A stretch of 64,000 nt of DNA from CAVRCA01 sp963719345 (GTDB taxonomy: Bacteria; Pseudomonadota; Alphaproteobacteria; Acetobacterales; Acetobacteraceae). A program made the translations under genes and the position numbers. This document shows positions 1 to 8,221 of the stretch, piece by piece. Positions within the stretch are counted from its first letter, which is position 1, and every line of letters begins with the position of its first letter. The stretch is from positions 744,001-808,000 of the forward strand of contig CAVRCA010000001.1 of NCBI GenBank assembly GCA_963719345.1, in the 5' to 3' direction. The notes under the pieces are model-generated. The model was not told where the DNA came from. It worked only from the letters and a program-made list of their open reading frames with translations, and searched no databases.

Positions 1-131
1 AGCTTCAGTTCTCGCATGATCGGCACCCCGGCCAGCCCGATGACGGCCTTGTCGACGAAATTGACCAGCATGAAGAGGAACAGCAGGGCGACGATGATCC
101 AGCCGCCCTTCTGGGCCTTCGGCGTCGGCAT
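1..131 (-). CDS. MFS transporter, N-terminal fragment
   Basis: This is the first 43 codons of a gene that runs off the left edge. The reading begins MPTPKAQKGG and continues into a hydrophobic first membrane helix (about residues 11-26), followed by FVDKAVIGLAGVPIMREL. That helix-one pattern with a charged Asp-Lys pair is common in anion:cation symporter-type members of the major facilitator superfamily. The substrate cannot be read from so little. The start at 131 is the only ATG that keeps the short cytoplasmic lead. It points away from the hydrolase gene at 557-1318, with 425 bases between them. It may import a substrate for the catabolic genes to the right, but that is only inferred from position. 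Confidence 0.6.
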   Translation of the reverse strand, partial: MPTPKAQKGGWIIVALLFLFMLVNFVDKAVIGLAGVPIMRELK

Positions 132-556
132 GGCGCGTTCCCCACCGTCGGTCTCGTGTTCGGCTCCGCCGCGACATGCAGTTTTGTGCGGCGAACCAAC
201 GGTGACTCTGTCCGGGAAGGTGACTTGCCGTCAATTCCCGCATCCGTGTCGGCCAGGCGGCGCCGGGTGCGTGTGAGTCCCCTGCGCGTCGGCGTCAGCG
301 CGGGTTGTTATTGCGGCAGAGCGGCGGCTTCAACAGATCGATGAAGACGTGTCGCGTGTGGCGCCGCACCTGCTCCGGGCTGAGTGCAGTCAGCGTCTCG
401 CGCGCCGGACGGCACTCGCACCGTCTCGCGAGCACACCGGTCTGATAGAGCACGGCGAGCGTCTCCCGCGCCGAGGCCAGGAGGCGTTGTTCGGAATGGA
501 ATCTTCGACGCAACAGGTCCATTGCGACGAACGGTATCGAACCGGTATCGGCCCTT
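132..556. other. Intergenic stretch with one doubtful 75-codon ORF
   Basis: These 425 bases separate the MFS start from the hydrolase stop. No RNA gene or clear promoter is visible. An open frame on the minus strand (295-522) would encode 75 residues starting MDLLRRRFHSEQ and ending PPLCRNNNPR. It lacks a Shine-Dalgarno sequence and I recognise no family. It may be chance coding, or a small unrecognised protein. Confidence 0.3.
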
Positions 557-1318
557 TCAGCAAGTGGCCGCCGTCGGTCGATGTGCCTTCAGGAAGGTGC
601 GTACGTGACGCACCGCCAGCGGGATCAGGTCCTTGGGTTCCTTCCAGGGGAAGAGACTCACTTGAGCGTTCGGCGCGAGGCGGGCGGACTCCATCGCCAC
701 CGCGAACGGGTGCGCAGGAACATCGTCGGGCAGAACCAGGATCGGTGTCGGGCAGTTGCGGACAAAATCGCGCGTCACGGTGAAGACGAAGTCTGGGTTG
801 GACCGGTACATCCGGTTCAGGAAAGCGTCGACCATCGACATGGTGATGTCGGGCCGGCGATCGCACAACGGCGGCCCCCAGCCGGTGATGTTGTTCTGGT
901 AGAAAAGGTCCGGCATTTCCGGACGGAACCCGCTGGGTTGCGCCAGCACGGCAGCGACAACACGGCTCGGCGCCCGCCGCAACAGGTTCCAGATAAATGG
1001 GCCGCCGATGCAGAAGCCCATGACCAGAAACTCCCGGACGCCCAGGTGATCCATGAGGCCGAGGTGGTCGTCGGTGTAGGCGTCCCAGGGTCGGTCGATC
1101 TCGAGCGGCCCGGAGGACTGGCCACCGTTGGCGTTGCGCAGGTCCGCCGCGATGCACCTATACTCGCCCTTGAATTCCTCGAAGGCGTTGAAGGGTCCCT
1201 TTTCGGTCACAAAGGGGATCGTCGAGTTCAGCCCCCCGCCGGGGATGAGCAGCAAGGGGAAACCTGAACCGGACTCCTCGTAGTGGATGCGAACGTCGCC
1301 TCGTTCGTAGAATGGCAT
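557..1318 (-). CDS. Alpha/beta-fold hydrolase with Cys at the nucleophile elbow
   Basis: A 253-residue alpha/beta hydrolase. The oxyanion region IPGGGLNST (25-33) and the elbow MGFCIGG (100-106) are clear. The elbow reads G-F-C-I-G, so Cys103 sits where most family members have serine, as in dienelactone hydrolase. The acid is probably Asp198 or Asp199 in LVLPDDVP. No histidine stands at the usual place near the C-terminus, where the sequence reads FPWKEPKDLIP. It may therefore be a Cys-dependent hydrolase or a non-classical member. The start at 1318 follows a strong AGGAGGGG ribosome site; longer upstream frames lack one. It is divergent from the monooxygenase at 1484, and the shared 165-base region holds a short palindrome. 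A role in hydrolysing an ester or lactone made by that monooxygenase is inference. Confidence 0.75.
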   Translation of the reverse strand: MPFYERGDVRIHYEESGSGFPLLLIPGGGLNSTIPFVTEKGPFNAFEEFKGEYRCIAADLRNANGGQSSGPLEIDRPWDAYTDDHLGLMDHLGVREFLVMGFCIGGPFIWNLLRRAPSRVVAAVLAQPSGFRPEMPDLFYQNNITGWGPPLCDRRPDITMSMVDAFLNRMYRSNPDFVFTVTRDFVRNCPTPILVLPDDVPAHPFAVAMESARLAPNAQVSLFPWKEPKDLIPLAVRHVRTFLKAHRPTAATC

Positions 1319-1416
1319 GGGTGTCCCCTCCTGGCTGCTCCGCAGACACGATGCGTCTCGCTGACGCCGCTGTCCATGTCCGGCAGGCGCTCTTGATACC
1401 CGTGGTTCGGCAAGGG

Positions 1417-1430
1417 ATACTCGCCAGTAT
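1417..1430. promoter_or_regulatory. Candidate operator: ATACT-CGCC-AGTAT palindrome
   Basis: A perfect inverted repeat with 5-base arms and a 4-base centre lies in the 165-base region between the divergent hydrolase and monooxygenase genes. It is AT-rich in an otherwise GC-rich stretch. This position suits a repressor site (for example of a TetR-like regulator) serving both genes, but no regulator gene is visible nearby. Confidence 0.3.
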
Positions 1431-1483
1431 ATACCGACCCGCAACCGAGCACCGCGCTGCTCCCGAGGAAACAGGCATCCGAG

Positions 1484-3375
1484 ATGACGCATCCGGTCCG
1501 CATCGACGAGGCCACAGGCCTCAAGATCTTCAATACCCGCGCCGCGAAGGCGACGGAGAAGATTGCGGGCAAGGGCTATTCGCCGGTTCGGGACGAGGCC
1601 CACAGAACGCTGCCCGCGCGCGCCGCCCGGCGCCGTGTTCAATGCCGAGGAGCAGGCGAAGTACCGCGCGTTCAAGGAGTCGCGGCGCGGTGCCGCCGAC
1701 TACATCGCCATGGAAGGCGAGTTCGCGAAATATCTGGAGGACGTCTACTCGGCCCCACCCATCGAACGCGAAGCGTTGAAGGACGAATGCGACATCCTTG
1801 TCGTCGGCGCCGGCTTCGCCGCCCTGCTGCTCTGGCACAAGCTGCGCCAGGCGGGGTTCGATGACGTCCGCTTTTGCGAGAAGGGCGGCGACGTCGGCGG
1901 CACGTGGTATTGGAACCGCTATCCCGGCATCGCCTGCGACGTCGAAGCCTACAGCTATCTGCCGATGCTGGAGGAGACCGGATACTTCCCGACGATGAAG
2001 TTCGCCTCGGGGTTCGAGATCCTCGAATACTGCCAGAGCATGGCGGAACGGTACGGCTTCTACGACCGGTGCCTCTTCCACACCACGGTCGAGCAAACGG
2101 TCTGGGACGAGGCGACCGGCCGCTGGACGGTTTGCACCGATCGCGGCGACAGGATGCGCGCCCGCTTCGTCGTGCTGGCGAACGGCATCTTGACGACGCC
2201 GAAGCTCGCCCGCATCGAAGGGATGGAAAGCTTCGCAAGGCGAGGCCTTCCATACCTCCAGGTGGAACTACCACGTCGATCTGGAGGGCAAACGCGTCGG
2301 CATCATCGGAACGGGTGCCACCGCCGTGCAGGTGATCCCGGAGATCGCCAAAGTCGCCAAGGAGCTCTACGTCTTCCAGCGTACCCCGTCCACGATCGAT
2401 GTTCGCGACCAGCGCGCCACGACGCAGGCGGAGATCGAAGCGTGGTCAAAGGAGCCTGGCTGGGCGCGCGCCAGGCGGGAACGCCTCGCCAAGATTTCGT
2501 CGGGGCGTACGGCGCTGCAGGCCAACGACGACTATCTCTCGGGCAAGATCGCCGATTTCAAAGTCCGCAAGCAATACGACCGCGAGCTCTCGCCGGAGGA
2601 GCTGATCGAGCGTCAGCTCAACACCAATTTCCGCATCATGGAGCAGATCCGGGCTCGCGTCGACGCGATCGTCAGGGACCCGAAAACCGCAGCGGCGCTG
2701 AAACCCTATTATCCGTACGGCTGCAAGCGGCCGACCTTCCACGACGAGTATCTGCCGACCTTCAACCTGCCGCACGTCAAGCTCATCGATACGGCCCCGC
2801 TTGGCGTCAGGAAGATCACCGCCGAGGGCGTGGTCCATGACGGCGTGGAATATCCGCTCGACGTGCTGATCTACGCGACCGGGTTCCAATGGATGGCGAC
2901 GTCGACCTTCAACATGATCACCGGCCGCAATGGACAGACCTTGCGGGAAAAGTGGCGTTCGGAAGGGGTCAAGACCTTCCTCGGTCTGCACAGTCACGGC
3001 TTTCCCAACCTGTTCATCATGTCGGGCCCGCAGGGCGGCGGCGGACAGTTCAATTTCACCCGCGGCATCGAAGTGCATACGGACTACGTCGTCTGGGTGC
3101 TGAAGACCCTGCGCGCGCGGGGCGCCGGCATCGTCGACGTGAAGCGGGAGCCGGAGATCGCCTACGCGGAGCATTGCCGCGAGGCCGACGTAAGAACCCG
3201 TCCGTTGCGCGACTGCCTGTCCTACTATAACGGCGACGGGACGGCGGAGCCCGGCAGCCTGGCGTATTACGGCGGCCCGGAAACGTGGAACGACCTCCGG
3301 ACCGCTGCCCAGAAATCCCTGGACGCTTACGTCTTCGAGGCTGGGCCGGCGCCGTCGACGTCCTCCGCCGCCTGA
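1484..3375 (+). CDS. Flavin-dependent Baeyer-Villiger-type monooxygenase, two frame breaks
   Basis: Read across two one-base shifts this is about 629 residues, a usual length for long-N-terminus Baeyer-Villiger monooxygenases, which insert oxygen next to a ketone using FAD and NADPH. Frames change near 1612-1632 (in a CG-rich run) and at 2235. Dropping the G at 2235 gives F-Q-G-E-A-F-H-T-S-R-W, an exact match to the family fingerprint FxGxxxHxxxW. The FAD loop is VVGAGFAA (third Gly replaced by Ala), the second Rossmann loop is GIIGTGATA, and the C-terminal half is intact to SSAA. The perfect conservation around the breaks suggests consensus errors rather than decay. It is followed 41 bases later by two acyl-CoA dehydrogenases, which fits a ketone or cyclic-ketone breakdown operon. 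The substrate is unknown. Confidence 0.75.
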
Positions 3376-3416
3376 TCGGGACTGCGGCCGACGAGGTCCG
3401 AGCAACGGGAGACCGC

Positions 3417-4535
3417 ATGGCAACCAACGGGACTGAGACAACGGGTTCGGTGGACCAGGCGGCGCTCGACGCCTTGCGAGAGGGTGTTGCGGGCGTGCTG
3501 GCCGAGCAGAGCAGCAGCACGGCCGTGCACGCCTTCATCGACGGCAAGCGCGCGCTCGACCGCGAGCTGTGGTCCCATGCCGGCTCCCTCGGGTGGCTCG
3601 GCTTCGGAATCCCGGAGCAGTACGGCGGGCTCGGCCTCGGCGCGCGCGGCCTGGCCATCCTCCACGCCGAGCTTGGCCGGCACGCCGCGCCCGGCCCCTA
3701 CATCGCGACGCTCTCGGCTGCAGAGGCGATTGCGGAAACTGCGGACGACGCGGTCAGGCAAACATGGCTGCCTCGCATTGCATCCGGTGAGATCGGGGTG
3801 GCGGTTCCGGCACATCCGGGCGCTGCAACACTGGCCTGGTCCAGTGACGCGGTGTCCGGCGCGCTTCGCTGTCTGGGTTCGCCCGACGCCGCTCTTCTCC
3901 TCGCGCCAGCGGGCGAGACCACGTGGGTGCTCGTGGAGCTTGCCGCGGCCGAGGTGAGCGCCCCGGCGATGTGGGACCGAACGCGCGAGGTCATCGACAT
4001 CCGGCTTGAGCAAGCGAAACCCGCGGCGGTGCTTGAGGACGGCCCGAGGACACGCACGAGGCTGATGCGGGCAATGGCGCTTGCCCTCGCCGCCGACAGC
4101 GGCGGCGGGGCCCGCTCCATCACGGAGCGGACCATCGACTACATGAAGTCCCGTCAGCAGTTCGGACACCCGATCGCGTCGTTCCAGGCACTCAAGCACC
4201 GCGCTGCCGACCTGGTCACGAAGCTCGCGGTCATCGACGAGGTGGTCGCGCACGCGATCGATCGGGCGGCTGCGGACGATGCCGACGCCGATATCTGGGC
4301 GATGCTCGCCAAGGCCGAGGCGACGGACGCCTTTGCCTTCATCGCGACCGACTGTCTGCAACTACACGGCGGCGTCGGCTTCACCTGGGACTTCGACCCG
4401 CAGATCTTTCTCAAGCGCGCGCGTCTGAACGAAATCCTGGTGATGACAAACCCGGCGCTGCGGGACCAGGCGGCCAGCGAGTTGGCGACGGCGGCCCGCG
4501 CGGGACGAACGGCTCTGGAGCTGGCCCTCTCATGA
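3417..4535 (+). CDS. Acyl-CoA dehydrogenase, probable small or partner subunit
   Basis: A 372-residue acyl-CoA dehydrogenase-like protein. The FAD/C-terminal domain shows RQQFGHPIASFQALKH (about 246-261) and LQLHGGVGFTWD (about 314-325). The N-terminal domain reads GFGIPEQYGGLG, and the middle domain is degenerate. The start MATNGTETTG has a GGGAG site 7 bases upstream; an in-frame extension into the monooxygenase gene is less likely. Its last four bases, ATGA, contain the start of the next dehydrogenase, so the two are translationally coupled. Such pairs of dissimilar acyl-CoA dehydrogenases often form mixed complexes for bulky acyl-CoA substrates such as sterol side chains (known for actinobacterial FadE/ChsE pairs). 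Formation of such a complex here is inferred. Confidence 0.75.
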   Translation: MATNGTETTGSVDQAALDALREGVAGVLAEQSSSTAVHAFIDGKRALDRELWSHAGSLGWLGFGIPEQYGGLGLGARGLAILHAELGRHAAPGPYIATLSAAEAIAETADDAVRQTWLPRIASGEIGVAVPAHPGAATLAWSSDAVSGALRCLGSPDAALLLAPAGETTWVLVELAAAEVSAPAMWDRTREVIDIRLEQAKPAAVLEDGPRTRTRLMRAMALALAADSGGGARSITERTIDYMKSRQQFGHPIASFQALKHRAADLVTKLAVIDEVVAHAIDRAAADDADADIWAMLAKAEATDAFAFIATDCLQLHGGVGFTWDFDPQIFLKRARLNEILVMTNPALRDQAASELATAARAGRTALELALS

Positions 4536-5710
4536 TCCTCGACAGGCAACACGACCTCGCAGCCTTTCGACAGGGGGTACGCGACTGGCTCGCCGAAATC
4601 GTGCCACCCGACTGGAAGGCGCGCATGGCGACGGCTTCCAACGAGGAGTTCATCGGGCTTCAGCGCTGGTGGATGGCGGAGCGGAACAAGGTCGGCCTCG
4701 GTATCCCGCACTGGCCCAAGGAGTACGGCGGCGCAGGCCTTGGGTTGCCGCACCAGATCGTCATCGCCGACGAGATGGCGCGGGCGGACGCGCCGCAGGC
4801 GCGAATGTTCACCATCTCGCTCATCCACCTTCCCGGCACGCTGTTTCCGCACGGGACGGAAGCACAAAAGCGCCGGTATCTGGCCGGGGTGGCCAGCGGC
4901 GACGTCTGGTGCCAGGGGTTCTCCGAGCCGAATTCCGGGTCCGACCTCGCCTCGTTGCGATGCCGCGCCGTCCGGGACGGCGATCATTACGTGGTCAACG
5001 GCCAGAAGATCTGGTCCTCCTATTCGATGTATGCTCGCTACTGCATTTTGCTGACGCGCACCGACCCCGAGGCTCCCAAGCACCGCGGCATCTCCTACTT
5101 CATCATGGATATGCAATCGCCCGGCGTCGAGGTGCGGCCGATCCGGCAGGCGAATGGCCGTTCTGAGTTCGGCGAGATCTTCCTGACCGATGTGAAAATC
5201 CCTGCCGACAACATGATCGGGCGCGAGAACGACGGGTGGCGGGTCGCGCAGGCGACGCTTGCCTCCGAGCGCGGCGTGATCGCGTTCGAGGGCGCCGAGC
5301 GGCAGCGCTACGAGGTCGAGGCGTTCTATCGCCGCTCGCTGGAAACCGATGCACCCTGGTTGCACGACGATCAGCTCCGCCGCGAGTTCATGGGCTTCCT
5401 TGCGGAGCTGCAGGCCGGGCGGCGCCTGTTGCGGCAGCTGCTGCGCGAAAGCGAGGCGCATAACGGGCCGCCCAGCGTCCTGCCGTCGATCGTCAAGCTG
5501 TCAGGCACGACGCTGCGGCAGCGGCTATGCTCGTTCATGGTCCGCCTCGCCGGACTCGAGGGTCAGGAATTCGGGACGGTCGCCGAGGAGCCATTCGGCA
5601 GCCCGATGTTCGACTTCCTGAGCTCGTTCAGCGGCACCATCGCGGGCGGCACGAACGAGATCATGCGCAACATCATCGCCGAGCGTGGCCTCGGCATGCC
5701 GAGAGCCTGA
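4532..5710 (+). CDS. Acyl-CoA dehydrogenase, partner of the upstream gene
   Basis: A 392-residue flavoprotein that would make a 2,3-enoyl-CoA from an acyl-CoA. Visible blocks are IPHWPKEYGGAGLG in the N-terminal helical domain, WCQGFSEPNSGSDLASL and VVNGQKIWSS in the beta domain, and the C-terminal AGGTNEIMRNIIAERGLG. The last block has Gly where medium-chain enzymes carry the catalytic Glu (EGT), as in several heteromeric FadE-type subunits. A catalytic base may therefore come from elsewhere or from the partner. The start overlaps the upstream stop as ATGA. Gene order monooxygenase - dehydrogenase pair - LLM monooxygenase - VOC protein, all on one strand with short gaps, indicates one operon. 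Confidence 0.8.
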   Translation: MILDRQHDLAAFRQGVRDWLAEIVPPDWKARMATASNEEFIGLQRWWMAERNKVGLGIPHWPKEYGGAGLGLPHQIVIADEMARADAPQARMFTISLIHLPGTLFPHGTEAQKRRYLAGVASGDVWCQGFSEPNSGSDLASLRCRAVRDGDHYVVNGQKIWSSYSMYARYCILLTRTDPEAPKHRGISYFIMDMQSPGVEVRPIRQANGRSEFGEIFLTDVKIPADNMIGRENDGWRVAQATLASERGVIAFEGAERQRYEVEAFYRRSLETDAPWLHDDQLRREFMGFLAELQAGRRLLRQLLRESEAHNGPPSVLPSIVKLSGTTLRQRLCSFMVRLAGLEGQEFGTVAEEPFGSPMFDFLSSFSGTIAGGTNEIMRNIIAERGLGMPRA

Positions 5711-5723
5711 GCGGGGGTCGACG

Positions 5724-6828
5724 ATGCAAGTCTGGATTACCGGGATTCCGGCCCTGCGGCGCGCCGGGCAAACCGCCTCGGAGCTTGAGAAGGCGGGGTG
5801 GGATGGGCTGCTGGTCGTCGACTTCGCAAAATCTTGCCGGCGATCCCTACGTGGCGCTTGCGCTTGCTGCAACGGCAACGAAGCGGCTGGGGCTCGGGAC
5901 AGGTGTGACCAATACGGTGACCCGGCACGCCGCCGCCACCGCCGGTGCGATCGCCAGCGTGCAGCTCGTGGCCGGCGGACGAGCGGTGCTCGGCATCGGG
6001 CGCGGCGACTCGGCTCTCGCACATCTCGGGCGTGCGCCTGCCAGGTTGGCGGGGTTCGAGCGCTATCTCAGGCAGCTGCGGACCTATCTGAGCGGGGATT
6101 CGGTCGCATTCGACGATATCGACATCCCGGCCGAGATCGCGCCGCCGATGTCCGAGCTCGAACTCGCCGATGCACCCGCGGCAAGCAAAATCGGCTGGAT
6201 CGCCGAGCGCGCGATAAAAGTGCCCATCGAGGTCGCGGCCAGCGGTCCCCGGGTCATCGCCATTGCCGCATTGCATGCCGACCGCGTCATGTTCGCCCTG
6301 GGCGCCGACGAGGAGCGCATCGCCTGGGGGATCGGGGTTGCGCGTGAGGCGAGGCGCAAGGCGGGGCTTGACCCCGACGGGATTGCCTTCGGCGCCTACC
6401 TCAATTGCGGCTGCAATCCTGATCTCGAGGCGGCCCGCAACCTCGTGCGCGGTGGGATGACCACGTTCGCCCGCTTTTCGGTGATGCATGGCAAGACGGC
6501 GGGACCCGTGAGCGATGGCGACCGCGAGGTTCTGCACGATCTTCGAAACAGCTATGACATGCGGGCGCACACTCGCGGCGACTTCCGACAGGCCGGGGTT
6601 TTGACGCCCCCGTTCATCGACCGTTTCGCAATCGTCGGCACGCCGGACCGTTGCCTGGAGAGGCTGCAAGGGCTGGCAGCACTCGGCCTCGACAAGGTTG
6701 CCATCACCGGCGCAGCGCGCGGCGCCTCGGGCGAGGATGCGGCAACATCGCGCCGGCTGCTCGCGACGGAGGTCCTGCCCGTCCTTCAGTCGGTCCGCAC
6801 CGGAGTGCGCTGGCACCCGGGACACTAG
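5724..6828 (+). CDS. LLM-class flavin-dependent monooxygenase, one frame break
   Basis: Repaired length is 367 residues. The luciferase-like (LLM) fold is recognised from LEKAGWDGLLVVD at the N-terminus, QNLAGDPYVALALAATATKR after the break, GLGTGVTNTVTRHAA and the ASGPRVIAIAALHADRVMF block, which resembles F420- or FMN-dependent reductases of the methylenetetrahydromethanopterin reductase type. The frame changes at 5823-5827 (sequence GACTTCGCAA). Removing one base joins the halves as D-S/F-Q-N-L-A-G-D, the conserved family motif. The start ATG at 5724 follows GGGGGTCG. It sits 13 bases after the acyl-CoA dehydrogenase and 19 before the VOC gene, so it is probably co-transcribed and involved in the same oxidation pathway. 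Flavin preference cannot be decided. Confidence 0.75.
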
Positions 6829-6847
6829 CAGGCATCAGGGAACGCGA

Positions 6848-7330
6848 ATGGCGCGGGTCGTCGGGATCGATCACCTTGTGATCAGGGTCAGCGACTACGA
6901 GAAATCCAAGGCTTTCTATGGCCGGCTGTTTGCCTTTCTCGGCTTCGAGGTCTCGGACGAATACGCGGACACGATCGGCTGGACCAACGGCAAGACCCGG
7001 TTCTGGATCGGCCCGGCGGATGCCGAGGGACGCAAGCGCAAGCACCGCGCCGGCGATATCGGCTTCCACCACTACGCGTTCGAGCTGCGCAGCCGCAAGG
7101 ACGTGGACGCGTTGCAGCAATTCCTCGAGGCGGAAGGCGTCACCATCGTCGACCCCGCGGATGAATACTACGACGACTACTACGCAGTGTTCTTTCTCGA
7201 CCCCGACGGCCTCAAGCTTGAGGGCATGAAATACGGTGAGCGACAGGCGCAGGCTCGCGCGAAGCGACGCAAGATGCCAAGCGCCGCAAGCGCTCCCGCC
7301 GGCCAGGATCAATCGGCAGCAGACCCCTGA
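6848..7330 (+). CDS. VOC-family (glyoxalase/dioxygenase fold) protein
   Basis: A 160-residue protein of the vicinal oxygen chelate superfamily. The first beta-alpha-beta module begins VVGIDHLVIRV with His9, and the second contains GFHHYAFEL with His74/75 and DPDGLKLEGM with Glu125. These are the usual metal-binding positions of glyoxalase I and extradiol-type enzymes. The C-terminal 30 residues are a low-complexity Ala/Gln/Arg tail. It is the last gene of the operon starting at 1484 and converges on nadC. The reaction (isomerase, lyase or dioxygenase) cannot be read from sequence. Confidence 0.7.
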   Translation: MARVVGIDHLVIRVSDYEKSKAFYGRLFAFLGFEVSDEYADTIGWTNGKTRFWIGPADAEGRKRKHRAGDIGFHHYAFELRSRKDVDALQQFLEAEGVTIVDPADEYYDDYYAVFFLDPDGLKLEGMKYGERQAQARAKRRKMPSAASAPAGQDQSAADP

Positions 7331-7361
7331 TCAGGGAACGTCAGAAGCCCCTGCAAACCGC

Positions 7362-8216
7362 TCAGTCCCGGTAGTCGAGCCCGATGTCCAGCACCGCCGC
7401 GCTGTGCGTCAGCCAACCGATCGAGATGAGATCGACCCCGGTCGCCGCCACCGCTGGCGCGGTCGTCGGGGTGATGCGGCCCGACGCCTCGGTGATGGCG
7501 CGGCCGTCGACCATCGCAACAGCCTCGCGCAGCACCTCGGGTCCCATGTTGTCCAGCAGCACCGCGTCGATCCCGACCGACAGCGCCTCTTCGAGCTGCG
7601 CCAGCGTATCCACCTCCAGCTCGATTTTCACCAAGTGCCCGACTGCCGCCCGGGCGCGCTCGAGAGCCGGCCGGATGCCACCCGCGATCGCCACGTGGTT
7701 GTCCTTGATCAGCACCGCATCGTCCAGCCCGAAGCGGTGATTGCTGCCGCCGCCGACGCGCAGCGCGTATTTCTGCAACGCGCGTAGCCCCGGCATGGTC
7801 TTGCGCGTGCAGGTGATCCGCGCCTTGTAGTCGCGGACGGCGTCCACTACGCCGGCGGTGGCCGAGGCGACGCCGCTGAGATGGCACAGGAAATTGAGCC
7901 CCACCCGCTCCGCCGTCAGCAGCCCGCGCGCCGGGCCGCGTAAGGTCGCGATCAGGTCGCCCGGACCGACCCGTGCGCCGTCCGGTCGTACGACGACCAT
8001 CTCGACCGACGGCTCGATCAGGCGAAAGGCGAGTTCCGCGACGAGCAGACCGGCGACGACGCCGTGCTGCCGCGCTACCAGCGCGGTTTCCGCCCGCTGC
8101 CCGGGCGGCACGATCGCATCGGTCGTAATGTCGCCCGCGCGGCCAAGGTCCTCGAGCAGCGCCGCACGCACCAGCGCTTCGAAAGTGAGTGGCGGCAGGC
8201 TGGGAACCGGCAACAT
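7362..8216 (-). CDS. nadC: Nicotinate-nucleotide pyrophosphorylase (carboxylating)
   Basis: A 284-residue quinolinate phosphoribosyltransferase. It turns quinolinate and PRPP into nicotinate mononucleotide and CO2, the step after NadA in de novo NAD synthesis. Diagnostic blocks are ITCTRKTMPGLR, GGGSNHRFGLDDAVLIKDNH, KIELEVDTLAQ (substrate and metal binding) and LLDNMGPE. Length is normal. The ATG at 8216 lies 5 bases after the nadA stop, so the two genes form an operon read leftward. The ribosome site is a weak GGAG directly before the start, which suggests coupling to nadA translation. The L-aspartate oxidase gene nadB, often between nadA and nadC in this class, is absent here. Confidence 0.95.
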   Translation of the reverse strand: MLPVPSLPPLTFEALVRAALLEDLGRAGDITTDAIVPPGQRAETALVARQHGVVAGLLVAELAFRLIEPSVEMVVVRPDGARVGPGDLIATLRGPARGLLTAERVGLNFLCHLSGVASATAGVVDAVRDYKARITCTRKTMPGLRALQKYALRVGGGSNHRFGLDDAVLIKDNHVAIAGGIRPALERARAAVGHLVKIELEVDTLAQLEEALSVGIDAVLLDNMGPEVLREAVAMVDGRAITEASGRITPTTAPAVAATGVDLISIGWLTHSAAVLDIGLDYRD

Positions 8217-8221
8217 CTCCG

